Assembly: GCF_000514815.1 (NCBI RefSeq)
Contig: NZ_AZWQ01000022.1
Coordinates: 1 to 64,000, forward strand
Length of the DNA: 64,000 nt
Source: Salinispora fenicalii
Lineage (GTDB): Bacteria > Actinomycetota > Actinomycetes > Mycobacteriales > Micromonosporaceae
Direction: 5' to 3'
The first letter of the stretch is position 1, and each line of letters opens with the position of its first letter. A program made the translations under genes and the position numbers. The notes below the pieces were generated by a model. The model worked only from the letters and a program-made list of their open reading frames with translations, was not told where the DNA came from and did not search any database. Positions 25,790 to 33,908 of the stretch are shown here, piece after piece.

Positions 25790-27349
25790 TCAGCCCTGGC
25801 CGGGGGGCCCGGAGGCGGGCGGTGGCGGATAGCCGGGCGGCACCGAATGGCCGGGCGGAGTGGGGTAGCCGGACGGCGCCGGATAGCCAGGCGGAGTGGG
25901 GTAGCCAGGCGGCACCGGATAGCCGGGTGGCATTGGATAGCCAGGCGGCATCGAGTGGCCGGACGACGCCGGATAGCCAGGCGGAGCCGGATAGCCAGGC
26001 GGAGCGGGCGGCGCTAGCACGACCGGGATCGGCACCACCGGCTCCTCTGGGGCCGCTACCGCACGTTGCGACCCATCTGGGAACCGGAGATGGTAGCGGT
26101 GCCCGTCCCATACCCCAGCGGGGGCGCGCGGATCCCGGCCGACGAAGAACGCCCGGTAGCCGCTGATCAGCTCCAGCAGGTGCCGCTCCTCGGCCACGGC
26201 CCGCTCCCGCTGCGCTGGGCGGTCGTCCAGCCCACGACGCATCCCGTCGCGCAGCAGCGCGAGCCGGGTAGCGGCGAACTGGTAGCCGGCCATCGCCCTC
26301 CGCCCCTGGTCGCCACCGACCCGCTTGGCCCACACCCGGGCGGCGTGCCGCCGGCCGAGACTGCTCAACGTCGCTACCTCCGGCGGGGTGAGCCAGCCGG
26401 AGCGGACGTAGGCGGGCAGGATCCGCTCGGTAAGTCGCCCTTCCCAGGATCGCAGCCAGATCGCCAGCCCAACCATGCCGAAGAAGATCGGCACCATCAC
26501 GCCGATGAGGCCGTAGAGCTGAATCAACAGCTCCCCGGTGGCCTGAGTCAACGTCGGCAGCAGGTTCCAGGCACCGTGCAACATCATCGCCAGCAGTAGG
26601 CCGGCCGCGGGGGCCAGCACCCGCACCCGCCGGTCGGCGCTACGGGCGGCGATTCCCAGCCCCACCCCGGTCATGGAGGTGAACAGCGGGTGGGCGAATC
26701 CGAAGAGCAGGATCCGAAGGGTGAAGATCGCGATGACCTGCTGCGTGCCGGTCGCAGGGCCAAACTCATCCACGCCCGCCCGATATCCGAGCCCGCCGAT
26801 GTAGAGGATGTTCTCCACCATCGCGAAACCGATCGCGGAGAGCCCGCAGTAGACCAGAGCGTCGGTGATTCCGGAGATCTCTCGCCGCCGGAAGATCAGC
26901 AGCAGGATCGGCCCCAGCGCCTTGGTCAGTTCCTCGATGAAAGGCGCGACCAACACCGCCGTGAGCGCGGTCGGCAGACCCGCCGCCTCGAACCAGGTCG
27001 CGGAGAAGCCGTTGACCGTCGATGACGCCGCGGTGGACACGAACGCGCCCCAGGCGAAGCAGAAGACCAGGTACCGCAGCGGCTCCGGCTCGTACCGGTC
27101 GAGCCAGAGGAAGCAGGCGACCAGCACCGGGACCGGAAGAACCGCCGCGACCACACCAATCAGCAGCGCGTCCACACCAAGGCTCTCGCCTAGTTCCCAG
27201 AGCATGAACACGGCGGAGGCCGCGATCAGCAGGATCACCCCGGCGAGGACGAGGAAACGACGCCAGTTTCGGCGGCGGGACGGCATCTGCGGAGTGGCCG
27301 TCGGTGCGGCGGTGGTCGGCGGGGGCGCGCCGGGCGGGGTGTCGGCCAT
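25790..27349 (-). CDS. PrsW-family intramembrane metalloprotease
   Basis: 519 residues. About nine membrane segments form the PrsW/CPBP-like core with the motifs PFIEELTK (Glu139-Glu140), FGFAHPLFTSMTG and HGAWN, which supply the metal ligands and catalytic Glu. PrsW cleaves anti-sigma factors in Bacillus. The C-terminal third is cytoplasmic: a helical part with ATRLALLRDGMRRGL and a tail of PGYPxPPGYP-type repeats (about residues 450-515) of unknown role, perhaps protein binding. ATG at 27349 chosen. The gene is divergent from the SAM-IV riboswitch. Confidence 0.92.
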   Translation of the reverse strand: MADTPPGAPPPTTAAPTATPQMPSRRRNWRRFLVLAGVILLIAASAVFMLWELGESLGVDALLIGVVAAVLPVPVLVACFLWLDRYEPEPLRYLVFCFAWGAFVSTAASSTVNGFSATWFEAAGLPTALTAVLVAPFIEELTKALGPILLLIFRRREISGITDALVYCGLSAIGFAMVENILYIGGLGYRAGVDEFGPATGTQQVIAIFTLRILLFGFAHPLFTSMTGVGLGIAARSADRRVRVLAPAAGLLLAMMLHGAWNLLPTLTQATGELLIQLYGLIGVMVPIFFGMVGLAIWLRSWEGRLTERILPAYVRSGWLTPPEVATLSSLGRRHAARVWAKRVGGDQGRRAMAGYQFAATRLALLRDGMRRGLDDRPAQRERAVAEERHLLELISGYRAFFVGRDPRAPAGVWDGHRYHLRFPDGSQRAVAAPEEPVVPIPVVLAPPAPPGYPAPPGYPASSGHSMPPGYPMPPGYPVPPGYPTPPGYPAPSGYPTPPGHSVPPGYPPPPASGPPGQG

Positions 27350-27415
27350 TCCGTCAGCGTAGTCACCACCGACCCGCCCGGCCGGCCACACCGCTGCGCG
27401 CTAGACTGCATTGCA

Positions 27416-27540
27416 GGTCACGAGCGCCAGCGACAAGCCCCGGCTTGCTGGCCGGCAACCCTCGTCGAGGTTCGCGGTGGGGTGCCCCGGGTGATGACCG
27501 GGCCGGGCGCGGCGCGCGTCGGGCAAGCGCGGACCCCGCC
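27416..27540 (+). ncRNA. SAM-IV riboswitch
   Basis: The stretch fits the SAM-IV class: GGTCACGAGCGCCAGCGACA at the start, AAGCCCCGGCTTGCTGGCCG and GCAACCCTC, then GGTGGGGTGCCCCGGG, TGATGACC closing the first helix, and GGCAAGCGCGG in the pseudoknot part. Binding of S-adenosylmethionine should reduce expression of the following gene. The 3' border is approximate. The class is typical of actinobacteria. Confidence 0.9.
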
Positions 27541-27576
27541 CACCCGCCTGGGGTCCCTGACTCCGGAGAAGCCCTG

Positions 27577-28821
27577 ATGACCTGCGCCCTCGCCCCGTCG
27601 CCGACCGTCACCGGCCCACTCAACGTGCTCGGCGTCCCCGGTCAGATCAACTTGGACTACGCGGCCAGCGCCCCGTGCGCGCAGGCCGCGGCGGACGCTG
27701 TGACCGCGCTGCTGCCCTGGTACGCGAGTGTGCACCGGGGCGCCGGGGCCCTGTCACAGCACTGCACCTTGGCCTATGAGCAGGCCCGGCAGACGGTCGG
27801 CGACTTCTTCGGCGCCCGCCCCGACGACCACGTCGTCTTCACCCGGAACACGACGGACGCACTCAACCTGCTGGCCCGCGCACTACCCACCGGCACCACG
27901 GTGGTGACGTTCGGCGGCGAGCACCACGCCAACCTGCTCCCCTGGCCGCGCGGGCCGGTCCGGCTGCCCATGCCAGAGCACCCCGCCGGTGCGGTACGCG
28001 CGCTCGACGCCGCCCTCGGCGAGCTGCGCCGGGGCACCGACCGCGAGCCGCCGGTGCTGGTCGCGGTGACCGGTGCGAGCAATGTGACGGGCGAGCGGTG
28101 GCCCGTGGCCGAACTGGCGCAGGTGGCCCGGCGGCACCGGGCTCGGATCGCGGTGGACGCGGCGCAGCTCGCCCCGCACGCCCCCGTTGACGTCCGCGCC
28201 CTCGATCTGGACTACCTGGCCGTCTCCGGTCACAAGCTGTACGCGCCGTTCGGCGCGGGAGTGCTCATCGGGCGGGCCGACTGGCTGGACGCAGCCCCGC
28301 CGTACCTGGCCGGTGGTGGCGCGACCAGCCACGTCGGCGTCGCGACCCACGACGTCCGGTGGGTGGCCGGGCCGGCGCGGCACGAGGCCGGCACGCCGAA
28401 CCTGCTCGGCGCGGTAGCGCTGGCCGCAGTGTGTGACGCCCTCGCCAACGCCGACCGGGCTGCGCTGCACGACACCGAGCAGCAGTTGCTGAACCGGCTG
28501 CGGGCGGGCCTCGCCGAGCTGCCGGACGCAGTTGAGCTGCACTCCTTCGGGCCGGCCGCACCGCGGGTGGGGATCGTCTCGTTCGTGCTGGCCGGCCGGG
28601 ACTCGGCCGAGGTCGCCGCCCACCTGGCCCGCCGGCACCGGGTCGGGGTACGCGACGGACTGTTCTGCGCCCACCCGTTCGCCCGGCGGCTACTCACCGA
28701 GGCGTCGGCCCGCAGCGGTCGGAAGGACCTGCCGGCGACCGCACTGCGGGCGAGTATCGGGCTGGGTAGCACCCGGGAACACGTGGACCAACTGCTCGCC
28801 GCACTCGCCACGCTCGAGTGA
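27577..28821 (+). CDS. Class V aminotransferase (cysteine-desulfurase-like)
   Basis: 414 residues, PLP-dependent. The PLP lysine is Lys220 in VSGHKLYAPFG, and the loop GVRDGLFCAHPF holds Cys364 at the position of the reactive Cys of SufS-type desulfurases. HHANLLPW and LDYAASAP are family motifs. It should release sulfur from cysteine or act on a related substrate. The upstream SAM-IV riboswitch ties it to methionine and SAM supply. ATG at 27577 with GGAGAA nine bases upstream; the frame is open further left over the riboswitch but that part is not coding. Confidence 0.92.
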   Translation: MTCALAPSPTVTGPLNVLGVPGQINLDYAASAPCAQAAADAVTALLPWYASVHRGAGALSQHCTLAYEQARQTVGDFFGARPDDHVVFTRNTTDALNLLARALPTGTTVVTFGGEHHANLLPWPRGPVRLPMPEHPAGAVRALDAALGELRRGTDREPPVLVAVTGASNVTGERWPVAELAQVARRHRARIAVDAAQLAPHAPVDVRALDLDYLAVSGHKLYAPFGAGVLIGRADWLDAAPPYLAGGGATSHVGVATHDVRWVAGPARHEAGTPNLLGAVALAAVCDALANADRAALHDTEQQLLNRLRAGLAELPDAVELHSFGPAAPRVGIVSFVLAGRDSAEVAAHLARRHRVGVRDGLFCAHPFARRLLTEASARSGRKDLPATALRASIGLGSTREHVDQLLAALATLE

Positions 28822-28883
28822 CCCACGGTTGCCGGACGGCTCGTCGTGACGGCGGCGGGGATCATGACCCACGCCTCGCTGGA

Positions 28884-30200
28884 TCAGCCAGCCGCAGACG
28901 GGGGCTCCGGCTTCCCCTCGGACTGCTCCGACTGCCCCTCGGGCTGCTCAGACTTCCGCTCAGGCTGCTCCGACTTCCGCTCAGGCTGCTCCGACTTCCC
29001 CTCAGACGGCTTGGACTGCTCAGACTGCCCCTCGGACTGCTCCGATTTCGCCACGCGCTTGTTCTTCTTCAGGTCGCCGAAGGCCTCGCGAACCAGGCGG
29101 TTCGCTTCCTCCTGGGTGATCCCGGAGGCGACCAGGAGGTCGCTGGCGACGGTACGCACCTGGGCAACCACCACGCTGCCGGAGAAACCCACGCCCTCGG
29201 TGTACGCCCGGGCGGCCTCGCTGACCGCGCGCAGCGACCGCTCGCGGGCCCGCTCCGGCTCCTCGCCGACGGCGAACTGGTGCCGGAGCAGCCGCACCGA
29301 CTCAGCGAGGTGGACCATCGAGGCCGGCATCGGGTCGGGGATCGGCTCCGCGTCCTCGACCAGGGTGATGGCACGCCGGGTCAGCGTGGTGGCGTTTCGA
29401 ATCGCCCGTTCGATCGGGTCGGCCGCCTCCGCATAGTGGGTCAACTCGTCGCGGCGGTGCCAACGCGCGGGGGACAGCGTGGCGGTCTCCTTCGCGCCCT
29501 GGATCGCCTCGTCGAACGACGCCACCTCCTCCTTGTGGTCACGGAGCTCCTCCAGCGACCGTTCTACCTTGTCCCGGTCCCGTTTTCGCATCCCGTCAGC
29601 GGTCGCGTCGAGCTGGTTGGCGAGCAGGTCCAACGCCGGCTGGGCCGCCCGGTTGAGCACCCGTACCGGGTTCAGCGGTAGCAGCAGTGCGGTCACCAGT
29701 AGCGCGGCGCTACCGCCGATTAACGCGTCCAGGAACCGCGGAATCTCCAGGTTGTGCCCGGCCGGGCTGAGCGTGACGATCAGGACAGCCGTCGCCGCCG
29801 CCTGGATCAGGATCGCGACGCTCCCGCCGGCGAAGACGGTCAGGAGAATCGCCGAGGTCACCACGAGACAGAGCTGCCACGGCCCGGTGCCCAACAAAAA
29901 GATCAGGAGGTCGCCGACCGCCACCCCGACCGCCACCCCGACGATCAGCTCCATCGTTCGACGGAAGCGCTGGCCAACCGAGACGGCGAGGGTACCGACC
30001 GCCGAGATCGGTGCGAAGACGGGCTGCGGACTGCCCAGCAGCTCATGCGCCACCAGCCAGGAGATGCCGGCGGCGAGTCCCGCCTGCACGGAGAGCACCA
30101 ACGTCGCACGGACCCGGGACACCCGGTCCTGGAGAGTCGCCTGACCACGATGGCGCAGCCGCTGCACCGTCGCCGCGATCCGGGCGCCGTCGATGTCCAT
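28884..30200 (-). CDS. FUSC family membrane protein (aromatic acid exporter-like)
   Basis: 438 residues. An N-terminal basic stretch is followed by six membrane segments (for example VFAPISAVGTLAVSVG, LIVGVAVGVAVGDLLIFLL, VAILIQAAATAVLIVTL) and a C-terminal cytoplasmic helical region of about 200 residues. The FUSC family is related to AaeB-type efflux components. The last 50 residues are a hydrophilic tail of EQPERKSEQPEGQ-type repeats, unlike the family. ATG at 30200 chosen; the frame remains open far beyond because of high GC. No operon partner is clear. Confidence 0.85.
   Translation of the reverse strand: MDIDGARIAATVQRLRHRGQATLQDRVSRVRATLVLSVQAGLAAGISWLVAHELLGSPQPVFAPISAVGTLAVSVGQRFRRTMELIVGVAVGVAVGDLLIFLLGTGPWQLCLVVTSAILLTVFAGGSVAILIQAAATAVLIVTLSPAGHNLEIPRFLDALIGGSAALLVTALLLPLNPVRVLNRAAQPALDLLANQLDATADGMRKRDRDKVERSLEELRDHKEEVASFDEAIQGAKETATLSPARWHRRDELTHYAEAADPIERAIRNATTLTRRAITLVEDAEPIPDPMPASMVHLAESVRLLRHQFAVGEEPERARERSLRAVSEAARAYTEGVGFSGSVVVAQVRTVASDLLVASGITQEEANRLVREAFGDLKKNKRVAKSEQSEGQSEQSKPSEGKSEQPERKSEQPERKSEQPEGQSEQSEGKPEPPSAAG
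28910..29045 (-). repeat. Degenerate SEQ-rich tail repeats
   Basis: At the end of the FUSC gene, short units encoding KSEQPER and QSEQSEG recur several times. The DNA shows repeated GCTCCGACTTCC-type units. The tail is charged and probably unstructured. Confidence 0.7.
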
Positions 30201-30381
30201 ACCACCGCCATCCCGCGACCGAGTCGCTACACCAGCGAAGGTCGCTCGTCCCGGGCCACGGCGGGTACTACCCACACCACACCCGGTCGAATCCTCCCCG
30301 CGGCGGGTTCCGTACCGCGCGCCCGGAACGGACCGACAACGGGCCAGTGCGGGCGGAACGGGAAGAGACAGGCGCGAGGAC

Positions 30382-30478
30382 GGATTTGGGGCCGGGTACA
30401 AGGACGGGTTTGGGGGCGGGTGCGAGGACAGGTTTGAGGCCGGGCGCGAGGGCGGGTTCGGGGCCGGGTGGCGCGGGT
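30382..30478 (+). repeat. 24-base degenerate tandem repeat
   Basis: Four copies of a unit of about 24 bases of the form GGACGGGTTTGGGGCCGGG plus five variable bases lie between the FUSC and GlcD-like genes, just before the GlcD-like start. The repeats are G-rich on the plus strand. They may be a variable minisatellite. Confidence 0.7.
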
Positions 30479-30492
30479 CGTAGCCTCGGCTC

Positions 30493-31887
30493 ATGGGTCC
30501 CCTCCTCGACGAGCTGCGGGCCGCGCTCGGTGACGACGCGGTGTTGACCGACCCGGACCTGCTTCGGGCGCACCAGCGGGACGAGGCGGATCTCTGTACC
30601 GCCGGTACGCCACTCGTGGTCACCCGCCCCCGGGACACCGCCCAGGTGGCGGCGGTGGTACGCGCCGCGGCGCGGCACGGGGCACCGGTGGTGCCGCAGG
30701 GCGCCCGGACCGGGCTGGCGGGCGCGGCGAACGCGGTGGACGGCGCCGTGGTGATCAGCACCTCGGCCCTGACCGCCATCCTGGAGATCGATCCGGTCAG
30801 CCGAATCGCCGTGGTGCAACCCGGAGTGATCAACGCGGCCCTCGGTGCCGCGGTCGCCGAGCACGGGCTGTGGTACCCGCCGGACCCCGGCTCCTGGGAA
30901 TCGTCCACCATCGGCGGGAACGTCGCCACCAACGCCGGTGGCATGTGCTGCGTGAAGTACGGCGTGACCACCGAGTACGTGCTCGGCCTCGAGGTGGTGC
31001 TCGCCTCCGGCGAGGTGCTGCGCACCGGACGGCGTACCGCGAAGGGGGTGGCCGGGTACGACCTGACCCGCCTCTTCGTCGGCTCCGAGGGCACCCTCGG
31101 TGTGCTCACCGAGGTGACTGTCGCGTTGCGGCCCGCGCCGGCGGAGTCGTTGACCATGGTGGCGGTCTTCCCGAGCACCACCGCCGCGGGGGCCGCGGTG
31201 GCGAAGATCGCCGCCCAGGGCCTCTCCCCCAGCCTGCTGGAACTGCTCGACCAGACGCACCTGTGCGCCATCGAGGCGTACCGGCCGATGGGCCTGCGCC
31301 GGGATGCGGCCGCGCTGCTGCTGGCCGCCGTTGACACCGGCGCGCGCGCCGCCGACGACCTGGCCGCGCTCACGGCCGTCTGCACGGCGGCCGGCGCCGA
31401 CGAGGTGTACGCGGCCACCGACGCGGCCGAGGCCGCAGCGCTGCTACAGGCGCGCCGCCTGGCACACCCGGCGATGGAGCGGTTCGCCGCTGAGACGTAC
31501 CCGGATGGGAACGGCGGCCTGGTCATTGACGACGTGGCGGTGCCGCGCGGCGCGTTGGCCGCCATGCTGGACGGGGTGGCGCGGATCGCCACCGAGTGCG
31601 ACGTACCGATCGGTGTGGTGGGTCATGCCGGAGACGGCAACCTGCACCCGAACATCGTGGTCGACCGGGCGGACCCGGCGAGCCTCGACCGGGGACGACG
31701 CGCGTTCGACGAAATCATGCGGCTGGGGCTCGAACTGGGGGGCACCTGCACCGGCGAACACGGAGTCGGCCTGCTCAAGCGGGAGTGGCTGGCCGAGGAG
31801 GTCGGCCCGGTCGGGATCCGGGTACACGAGGCGATCAAGGCGGCGCTGGACCCGACGGGCCTGTTCAACCCGGGCAAGGTGCTCTGA
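30493..31887 (+). CDS. FAD-linked oxidase (GlcD-like)
   Basis: 464 residues. FAD_binding_4 domain with VVPQGARTGLAGAANAVDG and TIGGNVATNAGGMCCVKYG, and a FAD_oxidase_C domain with the metal-site motif VGHAGDGNLHPNI and ending EHGVGLLKREWL, DPTGLFNPGKVL. The family oxidises alpha-hydroxy acids such as glycolate or D-lactate. Whether it is a glycolate oxidase subunit cannot be told; no GlcE/GlcF genes are adjacent. ATG at 30493 follows a degenerate 24-base repeat. Confidence 0.92.
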   Translation: MGPLLDELRAALGDDAVLTDPDLLRAHQRDEADLCTAGTPLVVTRPRDTAQVAAVVRAAARHGAPVVPQGARTGLAGAANAVDGAVVISTSALTAILEIDPVSRIAVVQPGVINAALGAAVAEHGLWYPPDPGSWESSTIGGNVATNAGGMCCVKYGVTTEYVLGLEVVLASGEVLRTGRRTAKGVAGYDLTRLFVGSEGTLGVLTEVTVALRPAPAESLTMVAVFPSTTAAGAAVAKIAAQGLSPSLLELLDQTHLCAIEAYRPMGLRRDAAALLLAAVDTGARAADDLAALTAVCTAAGADEVYAATDAAEAAALLQARRLAHPAMERFAAETYPDGNGGLVIDDVAVPRGALAAMLDGVARIATECDVPIGVVGHAGDGNLHPNIVVDRADPASLDRGRRAFDEIMRLGLELGGTCTGEHGVGLLKREWLAEEVGPVGIRVHEAIKAALDPTGLFNPGKVL

Positions 31888-31923
31888 CCCGACGGGCCTG
31901 GTCAACCGGGCAAGGTGCGCTGA
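31851..31923 (+). repeat. Tandem duplication of the GlcD-like gene end
   Basis: The last 36 bases of the GlcD-like gene, including the stop, are repeated directly at 31888-31923 with a few changes. The second copy is outside the gene and ends in its own TGA. It is a small internal duplication. Confidence 0.75.
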
Positions 31924-31937
31924 CCTCGGCGCCGGGG

Positions 31938-33764
31938 CTACGGGGAGGGGGCGGCGCTCTCCACCGAATCCCCGTCCCCCCGGTCGGCGGCGAAGCCACG
32001 GACATCGGGTGCACCGAGCCGGGCCGTGTCGGCCGTCGCGTCATCCGGCATCAGCTGTGAGTTTCGCTCCGCCGCCACCCGCGCCCGGTAGTGCGCCACC
32101 TCCCGGGCTCGGGCCTCGGCGTTCCAGCCGAGCACCGCGCCCATCAGCTCCGCGGTGTGCTCGGCGGACTCCAGGCCACGGTGCGCGGTCTCGATGGAGA
32201 TCCGGGTCCGCCGGTCCAGCACGTCCTCCAGGTGCAGCGCCCCCTCGGCCCGGGTCGCGTAGGTCACCTCGGCGGCCAGGTACTCCGGCGCGCCGGCCAA
32301 CGGCGAGCCGAGCAACGGGTCGGCGTCGATCAGGGCCAACAGCTCCAGGGTGAGGCTGCCGTACCGCTCCAGCAGATGCTCGACGACGCCGACCGGCGCC
32401 CCGTGCCGGCGGGCCAGGTCCGCCCGGTCCCGCCACATCGCCGAGTACCCGTCGGCGCCGAGCAACGGCAGGTCGGCCGTACGCGACCGCCGGGCCGCGC
32501 CGAGCCGGTAAGCCGCCCGGTCGACCACGTCCGCGGCCATCACCCGGTACGTCGTGTACTTGCCCCCGGCGACCAGCAGCAGCCCGAGCATCGGCTCAAT
32601 CACGGCGTGTTCCCGAGACAGCTTGGAGGTGGAGTCCGCCTCGCCGGCCAGCAGCGGTCGCAGCCCCGCGTACACCCCTTCGATGTCGGCGGTGGTCAGC
32701 GGCCGGTCCAGGACGGTGTTGACCTGTGCCAGTAGGTACTCGATGTCCCGGGCGGAGGCCGCGGGGTGGGAGCGGTCCAGCCGCCAGTCGGTGTCGGTCG
32801 TACCAATGATCCAGTGCCCACCCCAGGGGATGACGAAGAGCACGCTGGTGGCGGTCCGCAGGATCAGCCCCGTCTCGCCGGTGATCGCCGATCGGGGCAC
32901 CACCAGGTGCACGCCTTTCGAGGCCCGGACCCGAACCCGGGGGCGTAGCCCGACGTCGTCGAGCATCCGGGACATGTCGTCGCTCCACACTCCGGTCGCC
33001 GCGATCACGGTGCGGGCCCGCACCTCGAACTCGGCCTCCGGGGAGTCCGCCGGCGCCTCCAGGTCCCGCACGCGAACCCCGGTCACCTCACGGGCCTGCC
33101 GGATCAGACCGACGGCGCGGGCGCTGGTAACCACGGTCGCGCCGAGGCTGGCCGCGGTCCGGGCGAGGGTGACCACCAGCCGCGCGTCATCGACCTGGCC
33201 GTCGTAGTAGCGGATCGCACCGGCCAGCCCCTCCGCCTTGAGACTCGGGAAGGTCCGGCGGGCTCCCTCTCGGGTCAGGTGTCGGTGCAGCGGCATCCCC
33301 CGGCCGCCGCCGAAGACACCGGCGAACGCGTCGTACGCGGCCACGCCCGCGCCGTAGTAGGAGCGGCGCAGCGTCCGGGCCGGCAGGTCCCGGAGCCCGC
33401 CGCCGGGCAGCGGCACCAAGAACGACACCGGGCGGACCAGGTGCGGCGCGAGCCGGGTGGCCAGCAGGCCCCGCTCGGTGAGCGCCTCGTGCACCAAGCC
33501 GAACTCGAGCTGTTCGAGGTAGCGCAGGCCACCGTGGATCAGTTTGCTGGACCGGCTGGACGTGCCGGCCGCGTAGTCGCGCGCCTCGACGAGGGCGACC
33601 TTCAGGCCACGCGAGGCGGCGTCCAGAGCGGCGCCAGCGCCGGTGACCCCGCCGCCAATGATCAGGACATCGAAGTGCTCGGCCGCCAGGCTGCGCAGGT
33701 CGGCAGTACGCCGCTGCGGAGAGAGCTGGCTGGCCGTCACTCGGGACACATTCGGGTCACGCAC
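31938..33764 (-). CDS. Glycerol-3-phosphate dehydrogenase GlpD
   Basis: 608 residues. The N-terminal FAD-binding motif is VLIIGGGVTGAGAALDAASRG, followed by SSRSSKLIHGGLRYL and the ATGVWSDDM stretch typical of aerobic GlpD. The C-terminal DUF-like domain (LERYGSLTLELL, DVLDRRTRISIE) is present. It oxidises glycerol-3-phosphate to dihydroxyacetone phosphate at the membrane and feeds electrons to quinone. The start is ambiguous: GTG at 33764 has GGAGG only one base before it, and a GTG about 15 bases further down is possible. The frame is open far upstream because of GC. It is divergent from the subtilase gene. Confidence 0.93.
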   Translation of the reverse strand: MRDPNVSRVTASQLSPQRRTADLRSLAAEHFDVLIIGGGVTGAGAALDAASRGLKVALVEARDYAAGTSSRSSKLIHGGLRYLEQLEFGLVHEALTERGLLATRLAPHLVRPVSFLVPLPGGGLRDLPARTLRRSYYGAGVAAYDAFAGVFGGGRGMPLHRHLTREGARRTFPSLKAEGLAGAIRYYDGQVDDARLVVTLARTAASLGATVVTSARAVGLIRQAREVTGVRVRDLEAPADSPEAEFEVRARTVIAATGVWSDDMSRMLDDVGLRPRVRVRASKGVHLVVPRSAITGETGLILRTATSVLFVIPWGGHWIIGTTDTDWRLDRSHPAASARDIEYLLAQVNTVLDRPLTTADIEGVYAGLRPLLAGEADSTSKLSREHAVIEPMLGLLLVAGGKYTTYRVMAADVVDRAAYRLGAARRSRTADLPLLGADGYSAMWRDRADLARRHGAPVGVVEHLLERYGSLTLELLALIDADPLLGSPLAGAPEYLAAEVTYATRAEGALHLEDVLDRRTRISIETAHRGLESAEHTAELMGAVLGWNAEARAREVAHYRARVAAERNSQLMPDDATADTARLGAPDVRGFAADRGDGDSVESAAPSP

Positions 33765-33908
33765 GCCTCCACGGTAGCCCTCCCCGTCCCGGCCAGGGCA
33801 GCAGCGAATTCCGGGACCCTCCGTCCCAGCGCCGGCCGACGGTGGTTCGAAGTCGTACGGCGGCGAATCCGACGACGCACTGCGGCGAATCCGACGACAA
33901 CGTACGGT

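Noticed and set aside
28884..31592. 902-codon frame that extends the FUSC gene far upstream
   Set aside because: The extra part is antisense to the GlcD-like gene and is Ser/Ala/Arg-rich; the natural start is at 30200.
33279..33908. Upstream extension of the subtilase frame
   Set aside because: Antisense to glpD; the family-like region begins at the GTG at 33909.
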